52,105 bases of DNA from Amycolatopsis pittospori (lineage in GTDB: Bacteria > Actinomycetota > Actinomycetes > Mycobacteriales > Pseudonocardiaceae). This document shows, one piece after another, positions 1 to 7,786 of the stretch (its first letter is position 1; every line of letters begins with the position of its first letter). Under the pieces are notes generated by a model. The model made no database searches, was not told the DNA's origin, and saw nothing but the letters and a program-made list of their open reading frames with translations. Position numbers and translations under genes: made by a program. The stretch is from assembly GCF_013870525.1 (NCBI RefSeq), contig NZ_JACBXD010000056.1, forward strand, positions 1 through 52,105. Direction: 5' to 3'.

Positions 1-638
1 TCGACGTCCCGGGTGTCGTCCCGGGCCTGCCGTCGGTCCCCGCCGTCTCCGACGTGACCGACGTGTCGAACGCCGCCGCCGGCGTGACCGCCCTCGCGCA
101 GAACACCGTCGGCAGCTTCGGGCTGACCGATGACCTTTCGCGTGGCCTCGACTCCGCTTCCGTCGGCCAGGCCGGTGGCCTCGCCAACGGCGCCGTCGAC
201 ACCGCGACCGACCTCGTCCACGACGTCCCCGCCGTGGACGCCGTGCAGATCCCGGCCGTCGACGCCGTTCCGGCCGTCGGTGACCTGACCAGCGACCTGC
301 CGCGTGTCGACGGTGTCACCGGCGGTGCCCCGAACTTCCTCTCCGAGGTCGGCGACCTGACCACCACCATCGGGAACGTGAACGTCTCCGACGTCACCAC
401 CAAGGTGCACGAGGTCGCGAACAACTACGCGAACGGTGACATCGCCAACAACCATGGCGACATCGCCGGCAACGTGGCCAACGAGGTCGCCAACGTCGCG
501 AACGGCGCGGGCGTTTCCGACGTCCACGACGTCGTCTCCGAGGTCGGCAACAACATCGGCCACAACGTCGGCAACATCGGCGACGTCCACCTCGGTGCGG
601 GCGACATCGCCTCGAACAACGACATCCACATCGGCTGA
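1..638 (+). CDS. iniB: IniB-like low-complexity protein, 5' partial
   Basis: The reading frame is open at the left edge (first full codon at 3) and ends in TGA at 638, so only the C-terminal part of about 211 residues is seen. It is rich in Val, Asp, Ala and Asn, with repeated short blocks such as DVxxVxxV, VANEVANVANG and VGNNIGHNVGNIG. No catalytic motif is visible. The call rests mainly on context: two dynamin-like GTPase genes homologous to IniA and IniC follow in the mycobacterial order iniB-iniA-iniC. In mycobacteria this cluster is induced by cell-wall inhibitors such as isoniazid and ethambutol, and IniB is a secreted or surface Gly/Ala-rich protein. The conserved IniB N-terminal domain would lie outside the window, so the name is inferred. 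Confidence 0.6.
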   Translation, partial: DVPGVVPGLPSVPAVSDVTDVSNAAAGVTALAQNTVGSFGLTDDLSRGLDSASVGQAGGLANGAVDTATDLVHDVPAVDAVQIPAVDAVPAVGDLTSDLPRVDGVTGGAPNFLSEVGDLTTTIGNVNVSDVTTKVHEVANNYANGDIANNHGDIAGNVANEVANVANGAGVSDVHDVVSEVGNNIGHNVGNIGDVHLGAGDIASNNDIHIG

Positions 639-670
639 GCTGAACATCTTTCATCTCTTGCCGGGTGAAC

Positions 671-702
671 GGGCCCCGCGACCGGTCGTGGTCGCGGGGC
701 CC
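671..702 (+). terminator. GC hairpin between iniB-like and iniA-like genes
   Basis: A perfect 13-bp inverted repeat (GGGCCCCGCGACC / GGTCGCGGGGCCC, 6-nt loop) lies 33 bases after the iniB-like stop. There is no U-run. It could terminate or attenuate transcription between the abundant low-complexity protein and the GTPases. Confidence 0.6.
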
Positions 703-764
703 TCACCGCATGTTGGCCCATGCCACATTGATTCCGCGCTTGGTTAAGGGAACACTGCATCCCC

Positions 765-2531
765 GTGACAGCCCCAGCCTGGCTCGACGTGCTCAACGAG
801 ACCTTGGACGCCTGTGCCGCCCACGGTCGCGCCGACCTGGCCGAACGCCTCCGGCGGAGACGTGACCAGCAGGCCCCGGGCACCCGGATCGCGGTGGTCG
901 GTTTTCCCAAGCAGGGCAAGGGTTACCTGCTCAACGCGCTGCTGAACGCCCCGGTCTGCGCGGTCGGCGACGCGAGTACGCCCGCGGTCCCCACCGAAAT
1001 CGGGTACGCCCCCGATCCCGCCGCCACCCTGGTCGGGCACGCCCGTGAACGCGTACCGGTCGACAATCTGGCCAAGGAACTCGAGGTCCGGCCGCCGGGC
1101 TCGCTGCGCCGGGTCGAAGTCGGCCTGCCGCGCGAACTCCTCGGCACCGGACTGGTGCTGGTGGACACCCCTGCGATAGGGGATCCGCGGTCGCCGCGCA
1201 CGGCGGCCACCCTCGACGTCCTCGCCGACGCGCACGCGGTGATCCTCGTCTCCGACGCGACGCAGGAACTGCAACCGGCCGAACTCGCTCTGGCCCGGCA
1301 TATCCGGACGTGGTGCCCGGCCCTGGTGCTGGCGATGACGAAGATCGACGTCAGCCCCGACTGGCGTGAACTCGCCGCGCGCAACCGTGCCGCGCTTTCG
1401 GACACCGGGGTCGTCGCCGACGTCTTCCCTGTCTCCGCGACAGTGCGCCAGGCCGCCGCGAAGGCCGGTGACACCGGACTCAATGGACGGTCCGGTTTCC
1501 CGGATCTCCTGACCTGGGTGGGGGAACAGGCCGCACGGCCGATCGAGAAGACCCGCGCGCTGGCCGCCGCGGTGAGCGTCCGCGCGGCGGCGGTCGAACT
1601 GGTCGAAACCCTCCAGACCCGCCTCAACGCCTTCTCCCAGGACAGCGGGATCGACCAGGTCACCCTGCTGCACCAGGCACAACGGCGCGCCGAGGAACTG
1701 CGGCGGCAGAACGTCCGCTGGCAGAACCTGTTGTCGGACGAGATCACCGACCTGGTCTCCGACGCCGAATACGACCTGCGCGAGCGGACCAGGGTGATCG
1801 TGCGGCATATCGACCGCACCTTCGACGAGGGCGATCCGGTGCAGATCTGGCCGGATTTCCAGACCTGGCTGGAAGAGAACCTCGCCGAGGCCGTCGAGAC
1901 CAACTACAACTGGGTGTCCGACCGGTCGACGTGGATCGCGCACGCGGTCGCGACCGGTTTCGGCGCACGCTACGGACAGGCGCCGGATCTGCCGCTGACC
2001 GGTTCCGGAGCGGACTCGATCCCCGAAGTCGGCACGCCGAAGATCGAACGGTTCAAGATCGGGCAGAAACTCTTCACCGGATTGCGCGGTTCCTATGGTG
2101 GCGTGCTGATGTTCGGTCTGGTCACCAGCCTCGCCGGCCTGCCGCTGATCAACCCGGTCTCGCTCGGTGCCGGTGTCGCGTTCGCCACCAAGAGCGTGCG
2201 CGACGAAGGCGGGATGCGGCTGCAGCGGCGCCAGGCACTGGCGAAGGCCGCGGCCCAGCGACACGTCGACGACGTGTTCATCCGGTTCAGCAAGGAGATC
2301 AAGGACGAGGTCCGGCAGGTCCAGCGGCGACTGCGGGATCACTTCACCGCGCTTTCGGACGAACTCGCGGAAGAGCTGACCCGCCAACGGGAACTGATCA
2401 TCGCCGGATCCGCCGAACGGGACCGGCGCACGCAACGGGTCAAACGGGAGATCGACCGGTTGGCGGGGCTGCACCGGAAGGCCGGCGCGCTGGGCAGCGG
2501 CGCCGCGCCACGCCGGGAGCTTTCCGCGTGA
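765..2531 (+). CDS. iniA: dynamin-like GTPase, IniA-like
   Basis: 588-residue dynamin-superfamily protein. IniA proteins are membrane-fission GTPases. G1 is at residues 46-53 (GFPKQGKG), G3 at 134-136 (DTP) and G4 at 192-195 (TKID). After the G domain come long helical stretches and a hydrophobic segment near residues 445-485 that could insert in the membrane, then a basic coiled tail. The G1 motif ends GK-Gly where the family normally has GK-Ser/Thr, so the Mg2+-coordinating hydroxyl is missing. The GTG at 765 starts the protein; an AAGGGA lies about 14 bases upstream. The stop overlaps the next GTG by 4 bases, so the two GTPases are translationally coupled. Homology is clear; whether it hydrolyses GTP is open. 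Confidence 0.85.
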   Translation: MTAPAWLDVLNETLDACAAHGRADLAERLRRRRDQQAPGTRIAVVGFPKQGKGYLLNALLNAPVCAVGDASTPAVPTEIGYAPDPAATLVGHARERVPVDNLAKELEVRPPGSLRRVEVGLPRELLGTGLVLVDTPAIGDPRSPRTAATLDVLADAHAVILVSDATQELQPAELALARHIRTWCPALVLAMTKIDVSPDWRELAARNRAALSDTGVVADVFPVSATVRQAAAKAGDTGLNGRSGFPDLLTWVGEQAARPIEKTRALAAAVSVRAAAVELVETLQTRLNAFSQDSGIDQVTLLHQAQRRAEELRRQNVRWQNLLSDEITDLVSDAEYDLRERTRVIVRHIDRTFDEGDPVQIWPDFQTWLEENLAEAVETNYNWVSDRSTWIAHAVATGFGARYGQAPDLPLTGSGADSIPEVGTPKIERFKIGQKLFTGLRGSYGGVLMFGLVTSLAGLPLINPVSLGAGVAFATKSVRDEGGMRLQRRQALAKAAAQRHVDDVFIRFSKEIKDEVRQVQRRLRDHFTALSDELAEELTRQRELIIAGSAERDRRTQRVKREIDRLAGLHRKAGALGSGAAPRRELSA

Positions 2532-3736
2532 GCTCCGCCCTGGACGTCCGCGAACTGCTGAGCGACGCCGCGGCGCTCTACCGTGACCACCCGCCCGCGC
2601 AGGCGATGCTGCAGGAATGTCTGGAGCGGCTGGAAGAACCGCTGCGCGTCGGGTTCGTCGGCACACCGGGAACCGGTAAGTCCACTTTGGTCTCCGCGCT
2701 GGCGGAATGGCCGACGCGTGCGCTGCGCGAACTGGATCTGTTCGACACGCCGGCGCTCGCCGAGCACGTCGACGCGACAGTGCGTTTGGTGCGGCATCTC
2801 GAACCCGACGAACTCGCGGGTGCCCGTCCGGCGGGTGGTTCGGCGTTCGCACGGCAGAGCGCGGTGAACTCGGTGCTGGTGCTCGGCCGGGCCGACGAGG
2901 TCGGCGCGGGCCGGATCGACGCGCTGCTCACCGCGAAGCAGCTGGCGCGCCGCGCTTGGCGGGAAGACCCGAACTGCGCGGGATTCCAGGGGGTCATCGC
3001 GGTCGCGGGACAACTCGGGTACGGCGGGCGCGCGCTGCGGGACGACGAATTCGAGGTCCTGCGCGCGCTGGCTTCCGTCTCGCGCCCGGACCTGGAACGG
3101 TATCTCCTGTCCGTCGATTCCTTTGTGGACGATCCGTTCCCGGTGCGGATCCCGCCGCAGTCGAGGAAACACCTGGTGTCGCGGTTCGGGCTCTACGGTG
3201 TCCGGCTGGCGATCACGCTCATCCGGACCGGCTGCGAGAGCAGGCTGAAACTCTCGGCGGAACTCGTGCACCGCAGCGGACTCGGCGATCTGCGCGACAC
3301 CTTGGCCGGCTGCTTCGTCGCCAGGGCCGAGGCCCTGAAGGCGCGGACGGCCGTGCTGCGCCTGGAAAACCTGCTCGTCGCCGAACCTCGTCCACACGGC
3401 GACCGGCTGGCCGCGCGGGTGGAACGCTTCGCCGCGGCCGCGCACGACTTCCGCGAGTTGCGGCTCATCGCCGACATCCGCGGTGGCCGGACGGCGTTGT
3501 CCGGAGAGGTCGCCGAGGAGGCCGCCCGGTTGCTCGGCGTCCAGGGTGTCGCGCCGACCGAGCGGCTCGGACTCGAATCCGACGCGGATCCGGTGGAGAT
3601 CCACGCGGGCGCCGAGAGCGCGCTCGTCCGCTGGCGGCACGAAGCCGAGCGGGCGGACGCCGCATACGCCGAACGCGCCGCCGCGCGGGTGATCGTGCGT
3701 TCGGCGGAGGGCCTGCTCAGCCTCTTCGTGGCTTGA
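2528..3736 (+). CDS. iniC: dynamin-like GTPase, IniC-like, shortened G domain
   Basis: 402 residues, starting at the GTG that overlaps the iniA-like stop. It matches IniC along its C-terminal two thirds (RADEVGAGRIDALL near 121-134, a LLSVDSF segment, RFGLYGVR). G1 is intact at 45-53 (GTPGTGKST), but the G3 motif DTP follows at 73-75, only about 20 residues later. In IniC of mycobacteria (about 490 aa, from memory) this interval is about 100 residues and carries switch I. The difference in length accounts for most of the size difference, so an internal deletion of switch I is likely. The remaining part is predicted helical. It probably partners the IniA-like protein. Confidence 0.85.
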   Translation: MSSALDVRELLSDAAALYRDHPPAQAMLQECLERLEEPLRVGFVGTPGTGKSTLVSALAEWPTRALRELDLFDTPALAEHVDATVRLVRHLEPDELAGARPAGGSAFARQSAVNSVLVLGRADEVGAGRIDALLTAKQLARRAWREDPNCAGFQGVIAVAGQLGYGGRALRDDEFEVLRALASVSRPDLERYLLSVDSFVDDPFPVRIPPQSRKHLVSRFGLYGVRLAITLIRTGCESRLKLSAELVHRSGLGDLRDTLAGCFVARAEALKARTAVLRLENLLVAEPRPHGDRLAARVERFAAAAHDFRELRLIADIRGGRTALSGEVAEEAARLLGVQGVAPTERLGLESDADPVEIHAGAESALVRWRHEAERADAAYAERAAARVIVRSAEGLLSLFVA

Positions 3737-3885
3737 CGCGGGCCGACACCCGGGTCGAGACGGTCGGGAAGGTGGTCGCGGACCTGATCGCCGACCGCGG
3801 GTTCACCGACCTCGGCGAGTTCACCCGGCTGGGTCGAGGGGCAAGGCGAACGTGGTGCCTGCCGATGGACGACCCGGTTATTTAG
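3733..3885 (+). CDS. possible small protein, coupled to iniC
   Basis: A TTG overlaps the iniC stop by 4 bases (TTGA) and opens a 50-codon frame to TAG at 3885. Third codon positions are almost all G or C until about 3835, as in the real genes around it. The product has an amphipathic start (VETVGKVVADLIADRG) and contains one Cys and two Met. I do not recognise a family. It may be a true small protein of the ini operon or the remnant of a larger gene; the rare TTG start and lack of a family keep confidence low. Confidence 0.3.
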   Translation: MTRADTRVETVGKVVADLIADRGFTDLGEFTRLGRGARRTWCLPMDDPVI

Positions 3886-3886
3886 T

Positions 3887-3906
3887 AGTTAGTAACTGGT
3901 AACTTA
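3887..3906 (+). promoter_or_regulatory. candidate TetR operator
   Basis: AGTTA-G-TAACT (3887-3897) is a perfect palindrome, and a second GTAACT-like half site follows at 3899-3904. It lies 6-25 bases before the TetR ATG, where it would cover the promoter of the tetR-MFS operon. Autorepression by the TetR protein is inferred. Confidence 0.5.
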
Positions 3907-3911
3907 GCCGT

Positions 3912-4484
3912 ATGGCCCGACGGGTGAGTGGAACCGAACGACGTACCCAGGTGCTGGCCATCGCGGCGGACGAGTTCGCGGAGCACGGGTTGCACGGGGC
4001 GTCGACGGAGACGATCGCGAGACAGGCCGGGATCACGCAGGCGTACGTCTTCCGGATGTTCGGGACGAAGAAGGCCCTGTTCCTGGAGCTGGTCCGGGCG
4101 GCGTTCGAGCGGGTCAGCGGGGGGATGCGGGAGGCGGGCGAGGGGAAGACCGGCCTCGACGCGCTCTCGGCGATGGGCGCCCAGTACTTCGACCTGCTGG
4201 CCGACAGGACCGGGTTGTTGTTGCAGCTTCAGGGTTTCGCCGCGTGTGGCGACCCGGAGGTGCGGGACGCGGTGAGGGAGTGTTTCGCGGCGATGTGGGG
4301 CGCGGCGGAGGACGGCACCGGACTCGAACCGGTGACCGTGAAGACGTTCCTCGCCTACGGGATGCTGCTCAACGCCGGTGCCGCACTCGATGTCGGGCAG
4401 GTCGACGAGGCCTGGGCCGAGGGCGTCCGCACCCGGATCAAGCCGGGCTTGTTCGCTCATCTCACGACGGAGACGAACCGGTGA
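3912..4484 (+). CDS. TetR/AcrR family repressor
   Basis: 190 residues. The N-terminal helix-turn-helix runs from about 8 to 55 (TRRTQ-like start, ASTETIARQAGITQAYVFRMFGTKKALF), the diagnostic TetR recognition region. The C-terminal ligand domain is not assignable to a substrate. No ribosome site is seen before the ATG, and the AT-rich operator sits immediately upstream, so the mRNA is probably leaderless. The stop overlaps the GTG start of the MFS gene by 4 bases, so it most likely represses itself and the exporter until the exported drug binds. Confidence 0.9.
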   Translation: MARRVSGTERRTQVLAIAADEFAEHGLHGASTETIARQAGITQAYVFRMFGTKKALFLELVRAAFERVSGGMREAGEGKTGLDALSAMGAQYFDLLADRTGLLLQLQGFAACGDPEVRDAVRECFAAMWGAAEDGTGLEPVTVKTFLAYGMLLNAGAALDVGQVDEAWAEGVRTRIKPGLFAHLTTETNR

Positions 4485-5869
4485 GCGCCCGCGGCGACGT
4501 CTCCGTGCGGCGGGACGGCCGCCTGAGTGGCGCGCTGGTGAGCACCGCGTTGGCGGGAGCGGTGGTCGGCAGCGTCGGCGCACCTCTCATCACCCCGGTC
4601 GCCACCGGGATGCACGTGTCCCTCGACGCCGCGCAGTGGACCCTGACGGTGCCCTTGTTCACCGGCGCGATCGCGGGTCCGGTGCTGGGCAGGCTCGGCG
4701 GCGGCCCGTACCGCCGGGTCACGATCCTGGCCACCCTGGCCCTGGTCACGGTGGGCGGGTTGCTGACGGTTCTTCCGCTTCCGTTCGCGGCGTTGCTGAT
4801 CGGCCGCGGTTTGCAAGGGTTGGCGGTGGCGGTCGGGGCGCTGTTGATGAGCGTCGCCCGAGCGCACCTGTCACCGGAGCGCTCGACGTCGACCATCGCC
4901 GCGGTGTCGGTCGCGTCGACCGTCGGCATCGGGGTCGGCTACCCGGCGGTCAGCCTCATCGACCAGCTCGCGGGACTGCGCGCCGCGTACGGACTCGGTC
5001 TCGTCCTGTCCGCCGCCGCGTTGGTCATCGCCTGGCGGATGCTGCCCGCCGAGGCACCGGGGGAGCGACCCCGGATCGACGTCGCCGGTGCGCTGCTCCT
5101 CGCTACCGGAACCCTCGGGCTCCTCCTCGTCATCGCCGAACCCTCGATCTGGGCGACTCCCTGGCTCGCCTCCGGCGCCCTCGCCGGTGTCGCCGCGACC
5201 CTGGCCGTGTGGGCCTTCTTCGAACTGCGCACCACCGAGCCCTTGGTGAATCTCCGGCTGCTCGGCCAAGGGCCCATCCTGCGCGCGAACGTGGCGATCC
5301 TCATCGCAGGAGTGGGTTTGTATCTGCTGTTCAGCCTGTTCACCCGGTATGTGCAGACCCCCGACGGCGTCCACTACGGATTCGCTCTCCCCGGTGTCGC
5401 CGCCGGTGCGGCCTTGATCCCGTTCTCGCTGCTCGGGTTCGTCGCGGGAAGAACGGTGCCCCGGCTCATCGCGGGTATCACCGAACGGTGGACGTATACG
5501 CTCTCGGCCGCGATCGCCGCTGCCGGTGCCCTGCTGTTCGCCGTCGGCAATCAGTCCCTGATCGCCGTCCTCACCGCTATCGCCTTGCTCGGCTTCGCCG
5601 TCGGAGGTGTCTTCGCGGTGATGCCCAAGCTCGTCCTCGTCGGTGTGTCCCCAGGGGAAACGGCCAGCGTGCTCTCGATCAACCAGATCGCCCGCAGTAT
5701 GGGAATGAGCATCGGCAGCGCACTCGCCGGCTTCCTGCTCTCGGCCGCCACCCCGGACGGCGGGGAGGTGCCCGGCCAAGACGGCTACGTCACCGCGGCG
5801 TTCTGGGCGCTGCCCCTGCTCGCCGTCAGCGCGCTCGTCATCGCCGCGCGCCGCCCGATCGCCCGTTAG
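4481..5869 (+). CDS. MFS drug exporter
   Basis: 462-residue major facilitator with about 12 to 14 predicted membrane helices, read from the GTG overlapping the tetR stop. The GPVLGRLGG-type loop 2-3 motif (about residues 63-75) and the segment LMSVARAHLSPERS fit a proton-driven multidrug or metabolite exporter. Pairing with a TetR gene supports a drug-efflux role. The substrate cannot be read from the sequence. The gene converges on the PPOX gene: TTAG at 5866-5869 supplies both stop codons. Confidence 0.88.
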   Translation: MSARGDVSVRRDGRLSGALVSTALAGAVVGSVGAPLITPVATGMHVSLDAAQWTLTVPLFTGAIAGPVLGRLGGGPYRRVTILATLALVTVGGLLTVLPLPFAALLIGRGLQGLAVAVGALLMSVARAHLSPERSTSTIAAVSVASTVGIGVGYPAVSLIDQLAGLRAAYGLGLVLSAAALVIAWRMLPAEAPGERPRIDVAGALLLATGTLGLLLVIAEPSIWATPWLASGALAGVAATLAVWAFFELRTTEPLVNLRLLGQGPILRANVAILIAGVGLYLLFSLFTRYVQTPDGVHYGFALPGVAAGAALIPFSLLGFVAGRTVPRLIAGITERWTYTLSAAIAAAGALLFAVGNQSLIAVLTAIALLGFAVGGVFAVMPKLVLVGVSPGETASVLSINQIARSMGMSIGSALAGFLLSAATPDGGEVPGQDGYVTAAFWALPLLAVSALVIAARRPIAR

Positions 5870-6267
5870 GCGTTGCCGAGCACCTTGGACACGGCGATCT
5901 CGATGACCACGCGTTCCGGGTTCGGCTTCGGCTGCCGATAGCGGACTGCGTAGCGGTTCTCGGCGTCGCGCACCGACTCCGCGTCCTCGACGAGGACAGC
6001 GCGTCCCTCCAAAGTGGACCATCGCGGTCCGTCGATCTGGCAGGCTGCGACCGGAATGCCCTTTTCGCCCGCTTCCTTGAGCATGCGGGCCTTCTTGGAC
6101 GAGCGGAACGTGATCACCCGGGCGATCCCGGTTTCGAAGTCCACTGTGACGCCGACGGCGACGACGTGCGGGGTCCCGTCGGGCCGGACCGTGGTCAGGG
6201 TGGCGAGGTGCCGCTCGGTCCAGAAGTCCCGGAAGGTCTCGCCGCGTGCGCTCAGGTCGATCGTCAT
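5866..6267 (-). CDS. PPOX-class F420/FMN-dependent enzyme (Rv1155-like)
   Basis: 133 residues from the ATG at 6267 (a GTG at 6276 would add three residues; neither has a clear ribosome site). The split-barrel fold is indicated by HLATLTTVRPDGTPHVVAVG, the strand RVITFRSSKKARML and GPRWSTLEGRAVLVED, which match the pyridoxamine-phosphate-oxidase-like group of actinobacteria that use F420 or FMN. Substrate unknown. It is monocistronic and its stop overlaps the stop of the convergent MFS gene. Confidence 0.8.
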   Translation of the reverse strand: MTIDLSARGETFRDFWTERHLATLTTVRPDGTPHVVAVGVTVDFETGIARVITFRSSKKARMLKEAGEKGIPVAACQIDGPRWSTLEGRAVLVEDAESVRDAENRYAVRYRQPKPNPERVVIEIAVSKVLGNA

Positions 6268-6315
6268 GGTGTCCACGCTAGGACACCGTTCATGTAGGCG
6301 TCATTTGAGGTAATA

Positions 6316-6334
6316 GTAAGGAAACTTTCTTAAC
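6316..6334 (+). promoter_or_regulatory. imperfect palindrome upstream of GH8 gene
   Basis: GTAAGGAAACTTTCTTAAC pairs at 7 of 9 positions around a central C. Palindromes built on GGAAA-CTTTCC precede chitosanase genes in streptomycetes, where the ROK-family regulator CsnR binds; the resemblance is from memory. It is 74 bases upstream of the GH8 start and may be its operator. Confidence 0.4.
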
Positions 6335-6407
6335 TCTCTTGTTTTTGGATTGCCCGGATGTCACTCTCGAAACGCGCCGCCGCCATCAACGACGTTCCGG
6401 AGGAGCC

Positions 6408-7625
6408 ATGAGAAAGACCGTACGGACAGTGCTGGCCGCGGCCGCGCTGACCGCCGGGCTGGTCGCGTCGACCGCCCCCGCCATCGCGGCGACCACTCAG
6501 GGAACCCCTTACCAGCCTGGAGTTCTGCGGCCGTCGGTGTCGCAGGCGACGCAGGACGCGGCACTCGCGAAGTACTACGACTTCTGGAAGAAGAACTTCC
6601 TCACCACCAAATGCGGCTCCGGCACGTACGCGGTGAAGGCGCCGGACGCCGACCACGCCTTCGTCGCCGAGGGTCAGGGCTACGGTATGACCATCGCGGC
6701 CATGATGGCCGGCAAGGACTCGCAGGCGCGCACTATCTTCGACGGCATCCTGAAGTTCGTGAAGGCGCACCCCTCGTCGATCGACAAGGATCTGCACGCG
6801 GCCGAACAGAACGAAAGCTGCAAGAGCGTCAACGGCGTCGACGCGGCGACCGACGGCGACCTCGAGATCGCGTACGGCCTGCTCATCGCCGACAAGGTCT
6901 GGGGCAGCGGTGGTTCGGTGAACTACAAGTCCGAGGCGCTGCGGATCATCAAGGCCATCAAGCGCAGCGAAGTACACCCCACCACCAAGTTCATGCGGCT
7001 GGCCGACTGGGCGGACAGCGGCAAGTACATCAACAGCTCCCGCTCCTCCGACTGGATGCCGGGCCACCTGCGCGCTTTCGAGAAGGCCACCGGCGACTCC
7101 TTCTGGGGCCAGGTCCGGACCCGGCAGGAGCAGGCCGTCACCCAGCTTCAGCAGCAGTACTCGCCCAAGACCGGGCTGATCCCGGACTTCGTCGTCAACA
7201 CCAACTCCACCCCGAAGCCGGCCCCGGACGGTTTCCTCGAAGACAACGACCCGCACTACGCCTACAACGCCTGTCGTGACCCTTGGCGCCTCGGCGTCGA
7301 CGGCATCACCGCGGCGGGCAGCCCGGCGCAGGGCCAGGTGCGGAAGATGAACACCTGGATCCAGCAGAACACCGGCGGCGACCCGGCCAAGATCACCACC
7401 GGCTACACGCTCTCGGGCTCGAAGCTCCCCGGTGAGTCGGGGCAGCACCCGTGCTTCACCGCGTCGTTCGCCATCGCGGCGATGAACGACCCGGGTAGCC
7501 AGGCCTGGCTCGACAAGCTGTGGACGTCGGTCACCACGTGGTCGCCGGACGGCACCGACTACTACGGCACCGGCATCACCGTGCAGGTCCTGCTCATCCT
7601 CTCGGGGAACTACATCGCGGTCTGA
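6408..7625 (+). CDS. secreted glycoside hydrolase family 8 (endoglucanase/chitosanase type)
   Basis: 405 residues with a Sec signal peptide (about 1-27, ending PAIAA). GH8 hallmarks are present: AEGQGYGM with the acid Glu near residue 88, and ATDGDLEIAYGL with the Asp pair near 149-151. The family includes endo-glucanases, lichenases, chitosanases and reducing-end xylanases; the sequence alone does not pick one. The single-domain protein lacks a carbohydrate-binding module. ATG at 6408 follows a good GGAGGAG site. The CsnR-like palindrome upstream slightly favours chitosan. A strong hairpin follows the stop, so the gene is a single unit. Confidence 0.9.
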   Translation: MRKTVRTVLAAAALTAGLVASTAPAIAATTQGTPYQPGVLRPSVSQATQDAALAKYYDFWKKNFLTTKCGSGTYAVKAPDADHAFVAEGQGYGMTIAAMMAGKDSQARTIFDGILKFVKAHPSSIDKDLHAAEQNESCKSVNGVDAATDGDLEIAYGLLIADKVWGSGGSVNYKSEALRIIKAIKRSEVHPTTKFMRLADWADSGKYINSSRSSDWMPGHLRAFEKATGDSFWGQVRTRQEQAVTQLQQQYSPKTGLIPDFVVNTNSTPKPAPDGFLEDNDPHYAYNACRDPWRLGVDGITAAGSPAQGQVRKMNTWIQQNTGGDPAKITTGYTLSGSKLPGESGQHPCFTASFAIAAMNDPGSQAWLDKLWTSVTTWSPDGTDYYGTGITVQVLLILSGNYIAV

Positions 7626-7633
7626 TCGAAGTA

Positions 7634-7682
7634 CATGAAGGCCCCCTTCCTGCGCTTGGGCGCAAGGAAGGGGGCCTTCATG
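7634..7682 (+). terminator. long perfect hairpin after GH8
   Basis: CATGAAGGCCCCCTTCCTGCG... pairs with its inverted copy over about 20 bp around a short loop. The core TGAAGGCC..CTTCC resembles the hairpin at 15266-15316. It should terminate GH8 transcription. Confidence 0.75.
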
Positions 7683-7711
7683 TGGTAAACGGACATCCAC
7701 TGGACAGGATT

Positions 7712-7751
7712 TCAACTGTCAGTTGACCTCTTCAACAGCCAGTTGTAGCGT
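7712..7751 (+). promoter_or_regulatory. promoter with two operator palindromes, amino-acid ABC operon
   Basis: -35 TTGACC (7723-7728), 17-bp spacer, -10 TAGCGT (7746-7751). TCAACTG-T-CAGTTGA (7712-7726) is a perfect palindrome overlapping the -35. A second, imperfect site (TCAAC..AGTTGT, 7732-7746) lies about 20 bp on, in the spacer. Two same-face sites covering the promoter suggest a dimeric repressor; the YheO-type fusion at the end of the operon is the natural candidate. Confidence 0.6.
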
Positions 7752-7786
7752 CGGCGACCATCCGAAGTCCCCTGTGGAGGTCCGTC

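Noticed and set aside
744..2852. 702-codon open frame on the minus strand opposite the iniA-like gene
   Set aside because: It is the mirror of a high-GC coding frame; the plus-strand protein has conserved G motifs and the minus product is Arg/Gly/Pro-rich without a family.
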